Positions 41,558 through 50,869 of a DNA stretch of 64,000 bases are shown in pieces (positions within the stretch are counted from its first letter, which is position 1; every line of letters starts with the position of its first letter). This DNA is from SIG440 sp045591035. GTDB lineage: Bacteria > Bacillota > Clostridia > Monoglobales > Monoglobaceae. Position numbers and translations under genes: made by a program. Location: positions 1-64,000 of the forward strand of contig JAZNSG010000003.1 in assembly GCA_045591035.1 (NCBI GenBank), given 5' to 3'. The notes beneath the pieces were generated by a model. It made no database searches. It saw only the letters and a program-made list of their open reading frames with translations, and was not told the DNA's origin.

Positions 41558-43438
41558 TTGAAGGATGGCTTTTTGAAGGTTGCAGCCGCAACCCCGGAAA
41601 TTCGCGTAAATGATACTAAAGGTAATTGCGAAAGTATAATCAGTCAGGTAAAAACTGCTACAATGTCAGGAGCAAAAATCCTGGTGTTTCCAGAAATGTG
41701 TATTACCGGTTATACTTGTGGCGATTTGATGCTTCAAAGCTCTTTTTCTGAAAGAGCGATGAAGGCTCTTTCAAGAATTTTAAAAGAAACTTCTCATCTG
41801 GACATTCTTTTTGCTGTGGGACTGCCTGTTTTGTATATGGACAAGCTGTATAATGCGGCGGCTGTGTGTAAGGATGGACGGGTTTTGGGGTTTGTTACAA
41901 AGACCTGGCTTCCGGACTTTGGAGAGTTTAATGAAATCAGGTATTTTTCGACCTTGAAGAATACGGTTATGATTGAGTTTGAGGATTATGAGGTGCCTAT
42001 GGGTACAAAACTTATGTTTTGTGCCGAAAATATGAAAAACCTTCGTATTGCTTGTGAAATTTGTGAGGATATGTGGGTCCCGAATCCACCTTCGGTTGAA
42101 CACGCTCTCTCCGGTGCTACGGTTATGCTCAATCTTTCGGCGTGTAGTGAGTCTACGGGGAAGCGCTCAGCACGAAAGCTTTCTATCGGGGCTAATTCTT
42201 TGCGGAATATAATTGCATATATCTATGCAGATGCAGGGGACGGGGAGTCTACAACTGATGTGGTTTATGCCGGTAATAATATGATTTTTCAATGCGGCAA
42301 AAAACTTGCCGAGGCAAAGCCTTTTGAAAACGGAATAATTTATGCTGTGATTGATATAGACAAAATAAGTCAGCTCAGAAGACGCAGAAATACATTCGTG
42401 ACTTTGCCTGATGATGAGTACACAAAGATTTATTTTAATATGGAGATTTGTGAAACAGAGCTTTCGGGAATTAATCCGTCGCCCTTTGTGCCTAAAGAAG
42501 AGGAAAGAAAGGCGAAAATCTGTGAGAGAGTTTTTGCGATGCAGTGTGCAGGACTTAAAAAGCGCATACAGCATATAGGAATAAAAACTGTGACTATCGG
42601 GGTTTCAGGCGGACTCGACAGCACTCTTGCGTTAATGGTTGTTGCCAAGACCTTTGATAAGCTTGGCCTTGACCGAAAAGGGATTTTGGCGGTGTCTATG
42701 CCCTGCTTTGGCACTACGGACAGGACTTATAATAATTCTAAAATTATGGCTGATGCTTTGGGTGTTTCTTTTTTGGAAATCCCTATTGCTGATGCTGTTT
42801 TGCAGCATTTTAAGGATATTGGTGTATCACCTGATACACACGATGTTACCTATGAGAATTCTCAGGCAAGAGAAAGAACACAAGTCCTTATGGACATTGC
42901 AAATAAAACCGGTGGCATTGTTATTGGGACCGGTGATTTGTCGGAACTTGCACTTGGATTTGCTACCTATAATGGTGACCAGATGTCTATGTATGGGGTG
43001 AACTGCTCTGTGCCAAAGTCGCTTATGCGAAGCCTTGTGAGGTTTTTGGCAGAGAATGAGGAGAAAAAGCTTCGAAGGGTTTTGATTGATGTGGTTGAAA
43101 CTCCGGTAAGCCCCGAGCTTTTGCCACCTGATGATGCAGGAAAGACAGTCCAGAAAACAGAAGATATTGTTGGCTCGTATGAAATTCATGATTTTATAAT
43201 ATACAACTTTATGAAATTTGGATTTGACAGAAAAAAAATCTTGCGCATGGCTTTTTCGGCTTTTGATGGGGTTTATGATTCAAAAGAGATTGAAAAATGT
43301 GTGGATGTTTTTTATCGCAGATTTTTCAGTAACCAGTTTAAGCGTTCTGCTTCCCCTGATGGCCCTATGGCGGGGAACATATCTTTGTCGCCTCGTGGAG
43401 GCTGGTGTATGCCGTCGGATGCAATTTTTGAGGAATAA
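41558..43438 (+). CDS. nadE: Glutamine-dependent NAD+ synthetase
   Basis: Amidates deamido-NAD using ammonia cut from glutamine, then tunnelled between domains. The 626-residue protein has an N-terminal nitrilase-type glutaminase with E46, K115 and C169 (in CEDMW) as catalytic triad, and a C-terminal synthetase with the PP-loop SGGLDS (about 350-355) and GTGDLSELALG. Start TTG 41558 lies 7 bases after GGAGGAG. It completes the pathway begun by nadD in this window. Confidence 0.95.
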   Translation: MKDGFLKVAAATPEIRVNDTKGNCESIISQVKTATMSGAKILVFPEMCITGYTCGDLMLQSSFSERAMKALSRILKETSHLDILFAVGLPVLYMDKLYNAAAVCKDGRVLGFVTKTWLPDFGEFNEIRYFSTLKNTVMIEFEDYEVPMGTKLMFCAENMKNLRIACEICEDMWVPNPPSVEHALSGATVMLNLSACSESTGKRSARKLSIGANSLRNIIAYIYADAGDGESTTDVVYAGNNMIFQCGKKLAEAKPFENGIIYAVIDIDKISQLRRRRNTFVTLPDDEYTKIYFNMEICETELSGINPSPFVPKEEERKAKICERVFAMQCAGLKKRIQHIGIKTVTIGVSGGLDSTLALMVVAKTFDKLGLDRKGILAVSMPCFGTTDRTYNNSKIMADALGVSFLEIPIADAVLQHFKDIGVSPDTHDVTYENSQARERTQVLMDIANKTGGIVIGTGDLSELALGFATYNGDQMSMYGVNCSVPKSLMRSLVRFLAENEEKKLRRVLIDVVETPVSPELLPPDDAGKTVQKTEDIVGSYEIHDFIIYNFMKFGFDRKKILRMAFSAFDGVYDSKEIEKCVDVFYRRFFSNQFKRSASPDGPMAGNISLSPRGGWCMPSDAIFEE

Positions 43439-43486
43439 TATTACAAGGGACGGTTTTCGTCCCTTGTTTTGATGGGAGAATAAAAA

Positions 43487-44077
43487 ATGCTTCACATAAA
43501 AGAACCAATTGTAGTGGAAGGGAAATTTGACCGTGAGCAACTGAAGAAGGTTACGGATGCTCCTATAATCTGTACAGGGGGCTTTACTCTTTATACTGAC
43601 AAAAGTATAATAAAGGCAATCCGTAAATTTGCTGAGACCACGGGGGTTATTGTGCTCACTGATTCGGATAGTGCAGGATTTCGGATACGCAATTATATAA
43701 AACAATGCGTTGGCCTTCGTGGAGTTGTTAAACATGCGTATATTCCCACAATAGAAGGCAAAGAAAAGCGCAAAAAAGTTCCGGGGAAAGAGGGACTTCT
43801 GGGAGTTGAGGGTATTACTGAGGAGGAGCTTTCAAAGATTCTCGCCAGTGTGACAGAAATAAAAAACGAGGATGTCAGTGATGAAAAAAAGATTACAAAG
43901 GCAATGCTTTTTGAGGATGGGTTAAGTGGCGGAACTGACAGCCGTGAACTGCGAAAGAAATTGGCAACCAGACTCAAGCTTCCCGTAAGGCTTTCCACAA
44001 ACGGTCTTTTGGATATACTGAATTGTGCCATAGGATACGAGGATTACAAAAGGGCATTGAACGAAATAAAAGGTTAA
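43487..44077 (+). CDS. rnmV: Ribonuclease M5 (toprim domain, DUF4093)
   Basis: Toprim-fold nuclease that matures 5S rRNA in Bacillota. The 196-residue protein has the toprim glutamate in VVEGKFD (E11) and the DxD in LTDSDSAG (D59, D61), and a C-terminal region typical of RnmV/DUF4093. ATG follows GGGAGAA. It stands between nadE and the OPT transporter; it is usually beside rsmA or tatD, so the location is less typical. Confidence 0.88.
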   Translation: MLHIKEPIVVEGKFDREQLKKVTDAPIICTGGFTLYTDKSIIKAIRKFAETTGVIVLTDSDSAGFRIRNYIKQCVGLRGVVKHAYIPTIEGKEKRKKVPGKEGLLGVEGITEEELSKILASVTEIKNEDVSDEKKITKAMLFEDGLSGGTDSRELRKKLATRLKLPVRLSTNGLLDILNCAIGYEDYKRALNEIKG

Positions 44078-44175
44078 AAACTGCCGGTTTCGGGGATACT
44101 TGAAATGTATTTTAAAAACCTGTAGACAATCTTTGTTGATTATAAAAACGTTTTACATAGAGTATAAAATAATTG

Positions 44176-44204
44176 TTGATTTTATAACAATTTTGTGGTA
44201 TACT
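44176..44204 (+). promoter_or_regulatory. Promoter of the OPT transporter operon
   Basis: TTGATT (44176-44181), 17-bp spacer ending GTGG, TATACT (44199-44204). Confidence 0.6.
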
Positions 44205-44297
44205 GTCAAATTGAGATGCTTAATTTAAAAAGATAAGCTATGGATTTGTAATGGCAAATTAGCAAATTTTGGATAGCGGACAGAAAGGTGTGTTTTT

Positions 44298-46217
44298 ATG
44301 GAAAATAATAAGGAATTCAAGCCGTATATTCCGGCGGGCAAGGTCACACACGAGCTTACAATTACAGCAATTATTGTGGGTGTGATTCTTGCAGTTGTTT
44401 TTGGTGCGGCAAATGCATATCTCGGACTCAGAGTGGGCATGACTGTTTCGGCGTCTATTCCGTCGGCGGTTATTGCTATGGGTGTTATTCGTGTTTTGCT
44501 TAAGAAAAACTCAATTCTTGAAAGTAATATGGTGCAGACTATTGGTTCTGCCGGTGAGTCTTTGGCGGCGGGTGCTATATTTACAATTCCCGCGCTGTTT
44601 TTGTGGGCTGCTGAACCTGCGCTTGGCATGGAAAAGCCCAGTATAGTTGAAATTACTCTTATTGCATTATTGGGCGGACTTTTAGGTGTGTTTTTTATGG
44701 TGCCTCTGAGAAATGCATTGATTGTGCGTGAACACGGGGTTTTGCCTTATCCTGAGGGAACTGCCTGTGCTGAGGTTTTACTTGCCGGTGAAGATGGCGG
44801 TTCCAATGCATCTACGGTTTTTGCAGGTATGGGCTTTGCGGCAGTTTTTAAATTTATTATTGACGGACTTAAAGCTGTTCCCGGTGAAATTGCTTTCAGA
44901 GTAAAGGGATTTGCCGGTGAAATCGGGACACAGATTTATCCCGCTGTTTTGAGTGTCGGGTATATTTGCGGACCGAAAATCGCTTCGTATATGTTCAGCG
45001 GTGGTGTTTTGAGCTGGCTTGTGCTTATACCCATGATTGTGCTTTTTGGAAAGGATATTGTTTTATATCCTGCGGAGGTTTCTGTTGGTGAAATTTATGC
45101 AGCAGGCGGAGCATACGGAATTTGGGGCTCATATATTAGATATATTGGAGCAGGTGCTTTGGCTGCAGGGGGAATAATCAGTCTCATAAAGTCATTACCT
45201 CTTATTGTCCGCACGTTTGGAGATGCGGTTCGTGGTATGGCAAAGACCGGTGAAAATGGCGGAGAACGAACAGCTCAGGATTTGAATATTAAGTTTATAA
45301 TCATAGCTATCGTTGTGCTTACACTTCTTATATGGCTTATTCCTGCGATACCTGTATCTTTAATAGGTGCAGCGGTTATAGTTGTTTTTGGCTTTTTCTT
45401 TGCTACTGTTTCATCACGAATGGTCGGACTTGTGGGAAGTAGCAACAATCCTGTTTCGGGAATGTCTATTGCTACACTTCTTATAGCTACACTGATTCTC
45501 AAGTTTACGGGAACAACAGGGACAGCTGGTATGGCTGCGGCTATTGCAATTGGCTCTATAATTTGTATTGTTTCGGCTATTGCGGGAGATACTTCTCAGG
45601 ACCTTAAGACCGGATTTTTGCTTGGGGCAACACCCAAAAAACAGCAGATAGGCGAGATATTCGGCGTTGTGGCGGCTGCATTTGCCATAGGCGGAACACT
45701 TTATCTCCTTGACAGTGCGTGGGGCTTTGGCTCAGAAGAACTCAGCGCACCTCAGGCTACAATTATGAAGATGATTGTTGAGGGTGTTATGGAGGCGAAG
45801 TTACCCTGGGATCTTATATTCATCGGAATATTTATTGCGATTGTGGTAGAAATTCTCAGAATACCGGTTCTTCCTTTTGCTATAGGTATTTACCTTCCTG
45901 TTCATCTTAATGCTTGTATTATGGTGGGCGGACTTATTCGACTTTTCATTGAAAAAATGAATAAGAACAAAGAGGAAAAGGAAAAGATTGTAAGTGACGG
46001 TATGCTTTTCTGCTCGGGAATGATTGCCGGAGAAGGTGTTGTGGGGATTATTCTTGCAATAATGGCTCTCTTTGGAGTTGGAAAATTGATTGATATCTCC
46101 GGAATTTTAGGGCTTTCATCCACTATGTCAACTGTAGCAGGACTCGTGGTATTTGCTCTTGTTATCCTTTCGGTTCTTAAATTTTCTGTCTGGAAGAAAA
46201 ACCGTGGGATTAAGTAA
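44298..46217 (+). CDS. OPT-family oligopeptide/metal-chelate transporter
   Basis: A 639-residue multi-helix transporter of the oligopeptide transporter (OPT) family, whose members import small peptides or metal-chelate complexes. It shows the family segments YLGLRVGMTVSASIPSAVI (about 36-54), EHGVLPYPEGTACAEVL (about 145-161) and PFAIGIYLPVHLNACIM (about 522-538). The next gene, a PqqD-like protein, starts 2 bases after the stop and is probably co-translated. The substrate cannot be read from sequence. Confidence 0.92.
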   Translation: MENNKEFKPYIPAGKVTHELTITAIIVGVILAVVFGAANAYLGLRVGMTVSASIPSAVIAMGVIRVLLKKNSILESNMVQTIGSAGESLAAGAIFTIPALFLWAAEPALGMEKPSIVEITLIALLGGLLGVFFMVPLRNALIVREHGVLPYPEGTACAEVLLAGEDGGSNASTVFAGMGFAAVFKFIIDGLKAVPGEIAFRVKGFAGEIGTQIYPAVLSVGYICGPKIASYMFSGGVLSWLVLIPMIVLFGKDIVLYPAEVSVGEIYAAGGAYGIWGSYIRYIGAGALAAGGIISLIKSLPLIVRTFGDAVRGMAKTGENGGERTAQDLNIKFIIIAIVVLTLLIWLIPAIPVSLIGAAVIVVFGFFFATVSSRMVGLVGSSNNPVSGMSIATLLIATLILKFTGTTGTAGMAAAIAIGSIICIVSAIAGDTSQDLKTGFLLGATPKKQQIGEIFGVVAAAFAIGGTLYLLDSAWGFGSEELSAPQATIMKMIVEGVMEAKLPWDLIFIGIFIAIVVEILRIPVLPFAIGIYLPVHLNACIMVGGLIRLFIEKMNKNKEEKEKIVSDGMLFCSGMIAGEGVVGIILAIMALFGVGKLIDISGILGLSSTMSTVAGLVVFALVILSVLKFSVWKKNRGIK

Positions 46218-46219
46218 AT

Positions 46220-46573
46220 ATGGGAAAATTCATGAAAAGAAACGAAGAGAATTATCTTGAAAAAATTCCCGTCAGAGGCTCAGGTCTTAATTGGAGGATT
46301 GAGGAAAACGGTGAAGTTACGCTGCTTGTTGAAAACAAGGGGTTCATGAACAGAGTTTTTCAAAAGTTTTTCAAAAAACCAAAGGTGACACAAATTCATC
46401 TTGATGAGATAGGAAGCTTTGTCTGGCCATTGATTGATGGCGAAAAGAACATTGTTTTGCTCGGGCAGGATGTTGAGAAAAAGTTTGGAGAGAAAGCACA
46501 GCCGACCTATGAACGACTTGCTCAGTTTTTCAGGATACTTGAAAGTTACAGATTTGTAAGCTGGAAAGATTGA
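46220..46573 (+). CDS. PqqD-like protein linked to the OPT transporter
   Basis: A 117-residue protein with a PqqD-type domain, a fold that presents peptide substrates to radical-SAM enzymes. Visible core: THIHLDEIGSFVWPLIDG-like segment (QIHLDEIGSFVWPLIDG, about 58-74) and ERLAQFFRILESYRFV near the end. There is no radical-SAM gene or peptide precursor nearby; it is tightly coupled to the OPT gene. A role in peptide recognition for the transporter is a guess. Confidence 0.8.
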   Translation: MGKFMKRNEENYLEKIPVRGSGLNWRIEENGEVTLLVENKGFMNRVFQKFFKKPKVTQIHLDEIGSFVWPLIDGEKNIVLLGQDVEKKFGEKAQPTYERLAQFFRILESYRFVSWKD

Positions 46574-46584
46574 TGCGAAATTGG

Positions 46585-46615
46585 ACTGCAGTTTTTAAAC
46601 TGCAGTTCTTTTTTT
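46585..46615 (+). terminator. Rho-independent terminator of the OPT/PqqD unit
   Basis: Stem ACTGCAGTTT (46585-46594) with AAACTGCAGT (46597-46606), then TCTTTTTTT. Confidence 0.9.
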
Positions 46616-46627
46616 GTGAAAAAATAC

Positions 46628-46656
46628 TTGACATACTTTGGAAAATGTATTATAAT
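46628..46656 (+). promoter_or_regulatory. Promoter of rpsF-ssb-rpsR
   Basis: TTGACA (46628-46633) and TATAAT (46651-46656), both consensus, 17-bp spacer. Confidence 0.8.
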
Positions 46657-46723
46657 TTATCAGTTAGTAATCCTTGCCTTTGGCAGAGCCAAAGGTCAAT
46701 AGTCCATAAGGAGGTGAATGAAA

Positions 46724-47023
46724 ATGGTTGAAGTTATTAACAAGTACGAAACTTTGTATGTTATCGACGTTACTAAAAACGAAGAAGAAACTGCAGCATT
46801 GGTTGATAAGTTCAAGACATTGATAGAAGCTAACGGTACAGTCGAGAGCGTTGACGAATGGGGACGCAGAAGATTGGCATATCCTATCAATGATGTGGCT
46901 GAGGGCTATTATGTTCTCGTTAATTTTGCCGCTAAAGCTGAATTTATCGCTGAACTCGAGCGTGTATTCGGTATTACAGACGGTATTATGAGACACATAG
47001 TAATCAAAAAAGAAGAGAAATAA
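46724..47023 (+). CDS. rpsF: 30S ribosomal protein S6
   Basis: Small-subunit platform protein that binds with S18. The 99-residue sequence has NKYETLYVIDVTKNEEE at the start and GRRRLAYPINDVAEGYYV. ATG 46724 is 9 bases after GGAGG (46710-46714); ATG 46718 is too close to that site. First gene of rpsF-ssb-rpsR, the standard order. Confidence 0.96.
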   Translation: MVEVINKYETLYVIDVTKNEEETAALVDKFKTLIEANGTVESVDEWGRRRLAYPINDVAEGYYVLVNFAAKAEFIAELERVFGITDGIMRHIVIKKEEK

Positions 47024-47058
47024 TTTATGCCTGTTTGGCATAGAAAGCGAGATTGCTT

Positions 47059-47493
47059 ATGATTAACAAAGCGATTTTGATGGGCAGACTCACAAGAGAC
47101 CCCGAACTTCGTCACACTGGCAGCGGTACGCCTGTTTGCAGCTTCAGTGTTGCAATAGACAATGGCTACGGTGAAAACAGGACAACTGATTTTATCAATT
47201 GTGTTGCCTGGAATAAGACTGCTGAATTTGTTGATAAGTATTTTACAAAAGGCAGAATGATTATTGTTGTCGGCAGAATCCAGACCCGTACATGGGAAGG
47301 TCAGGACGGCAAGAAGAATTATGCGACAGAGGTTGTGGCAAGTGAGGTTTCATTTGGTGAATCAAAGAAGAATGCTGAAGATGGCGGTTACAGTGCGCCC
47401 GTACGTCAGAGTGCGGATGATGCTTTGGTGATGCCTTCGGATGCAGAGGATGATTTTGTTGCCCTGGAAACTAATGATGATTTGCCGTTCTAA
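47059..47493 (+). CDS. ssb: Single-stranded DNA-binding protein
   Basis: OB-fold protein that coats single-stranded DNA during replication and repair. The 144-residue protein starts MINKAILMGRLTRDPELRHT and ends with the conserved acidic tip DDLPF used for partner binding. ATG 47059 is preferred to TTG 47053. It lies between the two ribosomal genes as in most Bacillota, so its supply follows translation demand. Confidence 0.96.
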   Translation: MINKAILMGRLTRDPELRHTGSGTPVCSFSVAIDNGYGENRTTDFINCVAWNKTAEFVDKYFTKGRMIIVVGRIQTRTWEGQDGKKNYATEVVASEVSFGESKKNAEDGGYSAPVRQSADDALVMPSDAEDDFVALETNDDLPF

Positions 47494-47537
47494 TACGGCT
47501 TACGGTCACTGAATATTGATGATAGGAGGAAAGAAAA

Positions 47538-47786
47538 ATGCCTGAAAAGGAAAGAAATGACAAGGTAAGAAGCAGAAAACCTAAAAGAAAGGTATGTGCT
47601 TTTTGCGCTGATAAAGTAGATTTCATTGACTACAAGGATGTAGCTAAGCTCAGACGTTATATCACAGAAAGAGCTAAGATTCTTCCCAGAAGAATAAGCG
47701 GTTGCTGTGCAAAGCATCAGAGAGAGCTCACTGTTTCAATTAAGAGAGCAAGATATATGGCGCTTTTGCCTTATAGTGCTGACTAA
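47538..47786 (+). CDS. rpsR: 30S ribosomal protein S18
   Basis: Partner of S6 on the 30S platform. The 82-residue sequence has two adjacent zinc-type cysteines (CAFCAD) and the core FIDYKDVAKLRRYITERAKILPRR, KHQRELTVSIKRARYMALLPY. ATG follows ATAGGAGG. Presence of the CxxC form (C+ paralogue) rather than the C- form suggests zinc-replete expression. Confidence 0.96.
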   Translation: MPEKERNDKVRSRKPKRKVCAFCADKVDFIDYKDVAKLRRYITERAKILPRRISGCCAKHQRELTVSIKRARYMALLPYSAD

Positions 47787-47800
47787 TAAGCAGAAAATTT

Positions 47801-47837
47801 AAACCACGCAAGGAACTTTTTCCTTGCGTGGTTTTTT
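47801..47837 (+). terminator. Rho-independent terminator of rpsF-ssb-rpsR
   Basis: Stem AACCACGCAAGGAA with TTCCTTGCGTGGTT flanking a short C/T loop, then TTTTT. Confidence 0.93.
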
Positions 47838-47974
47838 GTATAAAAAACGGTAAAAATTTGGTAAATATCAATGTGAAACAGAAGGGTAATATATCTGTAA
47901 CAAACTTTGGCTATATTGTAGGATAAATAAAGCTTTTTTTCTACATATTTCAAAAAAATAATTTGGATTTTCTA

Positions 47975-48003
47975 TTGAAATAGACAGTTTTTTTGTGTAT
48001 AAT
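47975..48003 (+). promoter_or_regulatory. Promoter of the SLH amidase gene
   Basis: TTGAAA (47975-47980), 17-bp spacer, TATAAT (47998-48003). The -10 lies in an 11-base direct repeat TTTGTGTATAA (47992-48002 and 48005-48015). Confidence 0.68.
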
Positions 48004-48105
48004 ATTTGTGTATAAGGGGAAAGTTAACTTTTTTATCTGAAAGAGTTTTTACACTCCTTAAAAAAATAGGCTTTATGTCGGTATGGAAATTAGGATGAGG
48101 AGATT

Positions 48106-49587
48106 ATGACGAAAAAATTTTTGCTTATACAGATTTTGATATTGATGATATTTTTCGTAAGCTTTTCCGAATCTGCAGTATTTGCAACAGACTTCCCGGA
48201 TGTGCCGAAACAGCACGAAAATTATACAGCTATTACATATCTTGCAAAAGTGGGTGTTATAGCCGGTTATGAGGATGGCACATTCAGTCCTGAAAGAGAA
48301 ATAACGAGAACAGAGTTTTGTGCTCTTATGGCCCGAACCCTTGGTTTTGAGAAAGATTCATATGTGGTTAAAGAAATTCCTTTTTCTGACGTGCCACAGG
48401 GATATTGGGGTGAAGCGTATATTTCGTTTTGCTATGAACTTGGGCTTATTGACGGCATGGGCGACGGATCATTTGCTCCTGCTGCTAAGGTTACCTTGGA
48501 ACAAGCGGTAAAAATGGCTGTCTGTGCCATAGACAAACAGGAGGCGGCGCTCAGGATTAAGGGCGAAAAATGGTATTCCGGTTATGTGATTATTGCAAGG
48601 CAGCAGCGCCTTCTTTCCGATGTTTCTGAGGACTTTGGCGAAAATGCTGTCAGGGGGAATATTGCTCAGGTGGTTTATAATATGACCAAATGTAAGACAG
48701 TGGATGTTAGTGGTATACTTGAACCCAAAGAAGAGGTTCCTGAGATTGTTGAGCCACCTGCGGAGGAGGATGAACCAAATTCATCAGAGATTGGTGAAAA
48801 GGATGAAGAGGAATATACGGCAGAAGAACTTGCCATAATTCAGGCATTTAAGGACAAGGATTATTCTGATGTGGAAACTATTGTAATTGATGCGGGTCAT
48901 AACTTTTCGGGGTGTGATACCGGGGCGATAAATGAAGCAGCAGACGCCCACGAAGAAATAATCAATTGGCAAATAGCGGACAAACTGAGAATTTTGCTTG
49001 AAGATATGGGTTATAGGGTTATTATGACAAGACCGGATGTTACTGACAATGTTCAGGGGTCTACCCTTATTGAAAGTCTTCAATCCAGAGTTGACATTGC
49101 TCATAGCAATCTGGCAGACATGTTTATTTCAATTCATTGCAATGCAGGTGGCGGCAATGGCGTTGAGACATACTGCTTTAGCGAAAGCGGTTATTCAGGC
49201 AGACTTGCGAAATTGGTTCAGGAAAAGATTGCAGAAAATACCGGACTTTATGACCGTGGTGTAAAAACTGCTAACTTTTATGTGATAAAAAATACTGTTA
49301 TGCCGGCTATTTTGGTGGAATCGGGATTTATTGATAACAGCTCAAATGTGGAAATACTGACTTCTGAATCCGGGCAGATGAAGATTGCTGAGGCTATTGC
49401 TGAGGCAGTTGGGATTTATGATAATATGAGCCCGATAAGAAAGAATTCTGAAGAAAAACTTTCAGAGGCATTTGATTCGGAGCTTACTGAAGAGGAAGAG
49501 CCTGAGAAAGTTAGCGGCAAAGAAGATACAGAAGGGTCTTCCCCGGATATAACCGAAATTGAGATATCAGATACGGAGAAAAAATAA
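48106..49587 (+). CDS. N-acetylmuramoyl-L-alanine amidase with S-layer homology domains
   Basis: Secreted zinc amidase (Amidase_3) that cuts the glycan-peptide bond in peptidoglycan. The 493-residue protein has a signal peptide (1-27), two clear SLH repeats (about 28-75 and 88-135, with VIAGYEDGTFSPEREITRTEF and LIDGMGDGSFAP), an acidic linker (about 203-250), the amidase domain (about 257-435) with zinc ligands in VIDAGHN, EEIINW and SIHCNAG and the catalytic glutamate in VESGFID, and an acidic tail. SLH domains would anchor it to pyruvylated wall polymers. It has its own promoter. Confidence 0.93.
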   Translation: MTKKFLLIQILILMIFFVSFSESAVFATDFPDVPKQHENYTAITYLAKVGVIAGYEDGTFSPEREITRTEFCALMARTLGFEKDSYVVKEIPFSDVPQGYWGEAYISFCYELGLIDGMGDGSFAPAAKVTLEQAVKMAVCAIDKQEAALRIKGEKWYSGYVIIARQQRLLSDVSEDFGENAVRGNIAQVVYNMTKCKTVDVSGILEPKEEVPEIVEPPAEEDEPNSSEIGEKDEEEYTAEELAIIQAFKDKDYSDVETIVIDAGHNFSGCDTGAINEAADAHEEIINWQIADKLRILLEDMGYRVIMTRPDVTDNVQGSTLIESLQSRVDIAHSNLADMFISIHCNAGGGNGVETYCFSESGYSGRLAKLVQEKIAENTGLYDRGVKTANFYVIKNTVMPAILVESGFIDNSSNVEILTSESGQMKIAEAIAEAVGIYDNMSPIRKNSEEKLSEAFDSELTEEEEPEKVSGKEDTEGSSPDITEIEISDTEKK

Positions 49588-49588
49588 A

Positions 49589-50821
49589 ATGCAAAAGAAA
49601 CCTGAGTTGCTTGCACCCGCAGGCAGTCTTAATAAATTGAAAATAGCTATAACCTATGGTGCTGATGCAGTTTATGTCGGAGGAGAGGAGTTTTCTCTCA
49701 GGGTTGCTGCAGAGAATTTTTCTCCGGAGGATTTGGAGGAGGGTGTCAGGTTTGCTCACGAAAGAGGTAAGAAAGTATACCTGACAGCTAACATTATTCC
49801 CCATAACGAGGATATAGTGGAATACGAGGCATTTTTGAAAAAATATATGGCTGCCGGCTTTGATGCAGTTATCCTGTCAGACTTGGGTATGTTTCAGCTT
49901 ACTCGTGAAATTGCACCTGATTTGGAAATTCATGTCAGTACACAAGCAAATAATGTGAATTTTAAAAGCGTTGACACATGGCACAAAATGGGAGCGAAGC
50001 GGGTTATTCTTGCCCGGGAGATGTCCTTTGATGAAATTTCCCAAATCAGGGAAAAAACTTCACCTGACCTGGAACTTGAGGCTTTTGTTCATGGTGCTAT
50101 GTGTATATCCTATTCTGGCAGATGCCTTTTGAGTAATTACCTGACAAATCGTGACAGCAATCTTGGGGCATGTTCACACCCTTGCAGATGGAATTACTAT
50201 CTGATGGAGGAGACCAGACCGGGTGAATATATGCCTGTGTTTGAAAACGACAGAGGTACGTTCATATATAATTCAAAGGACCTTTGCATGATAGAACATA
50301 TAGACAAGCTTGTAAAAAGCGGTCTTGACAGTTTTAAGATTGAGGGAAGGGTCAAAACGGAGTATTACCTTGCGACGGTTGTGAAGGCGTATCGTGAGGC
50401 TATTGATAAATACTTGGAAGACCCGGAGAACTTTGAAACAAACCCCGAATGGCTATCTGAACTCAAAAAGGTCAGCCACAGAGATTATACAACCGGTTTT
50501 TATTTTGGCAGACCGGATGGAAACGAGCAAAACTATGAGACGAGTTCTTATATCAGGGAATATGAGCTTTTGGGTGTTGTTTCAGAGTATGATGAAGAAA
50601 GACAACTTTTGACGGTAGTTCAAAAGAACAGGTTTTTCAAAGGGTCAGAGGTTGAGTTTTTGAGACCTGTGGGGGATTTTGTGAAACACAAAATCGAGTA
50701 TATGGAAAACGAATCCGGCGAAGAGATTGAGGTTGCAAACAGACCTCAGGATATCGTCAGAATAAAAATAGATACTCCCATAGAAAGGGATTCCATGATG
50801 AGGGCTCCCAGGGAAAATTAA
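49589..50821 (+). CDS. trhP: Peptidase U32-family protein, TrhP/YrrO-like tRNA hydroxylation enzyme
   Basis: U32 proteins of this subgroup add a hydroxyl to U34 of tRNA with prephenate dependence, or act on 23S rRNA; they are not established peptidases. The 410-residue protein begins KKPELLAPAGSLNKLKIAI, has DAVYVGGEEFSLR, and the cysteine-rich signature CISYSGRCLLSNYLTNRD then GACSHPCRWNY (about 171-205). ATG 49589 lies 1 base after the amidase stop, with CGGAGAA upstream. It lies between two SLH-protein genes, without an evident functional link. Confidence 0.85.
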   Translation: MQKKPELLAPAGSLNKLKIAITYGADAVYVGGEEFSLRVAAENFSPEDLEEGVRFAHERGKKVYLTANIIPHNEDIVEYEAFLKKYMAAGFDAVILSDLGMFQLTREIAPDLEIHVSTQANNVNFKSVDTWHKMGAKRVILAREMSFDEISQIREKTSPDLELEAFVHGAMCISYSGRCLLSNYLTNRDSNLGACSHPCRWNYYLMEETRPGEYMPVFENDRGTFIYNSKDLCMIEHIDKLVKSGLDSFKIEGRVKTEYYLATVVKAYREAIDKYLEDPENFETNPEWLSELKKVSHRDYTTGFYFGRPDGNEQNYETSSYIREYELLGVVSEYDEERQLLTVVQKNRFFKGSEVEFLRPVGDFVKHKIEYMENESGEEIEVANRPQDIVRIKIDTPIERDSMMRAPREN

Positions 50822-50869
50822 ACTGCAAAATTATTAAACAAACATATATAAAAAATTGGAGGTAGAAAA

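Larger units (their letters stand above)
47787..48105. other. rpsR-amidase intergenic region (319 bases)
   Basis: It contains the rpsR terminator (47801-47837), then about 135 AT-rich bases with nothing recognisable, the amidase promoter (47975-48003) and a leader of about 90 bases with no clear gene or known riboswitch. Confidence 0.7.
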
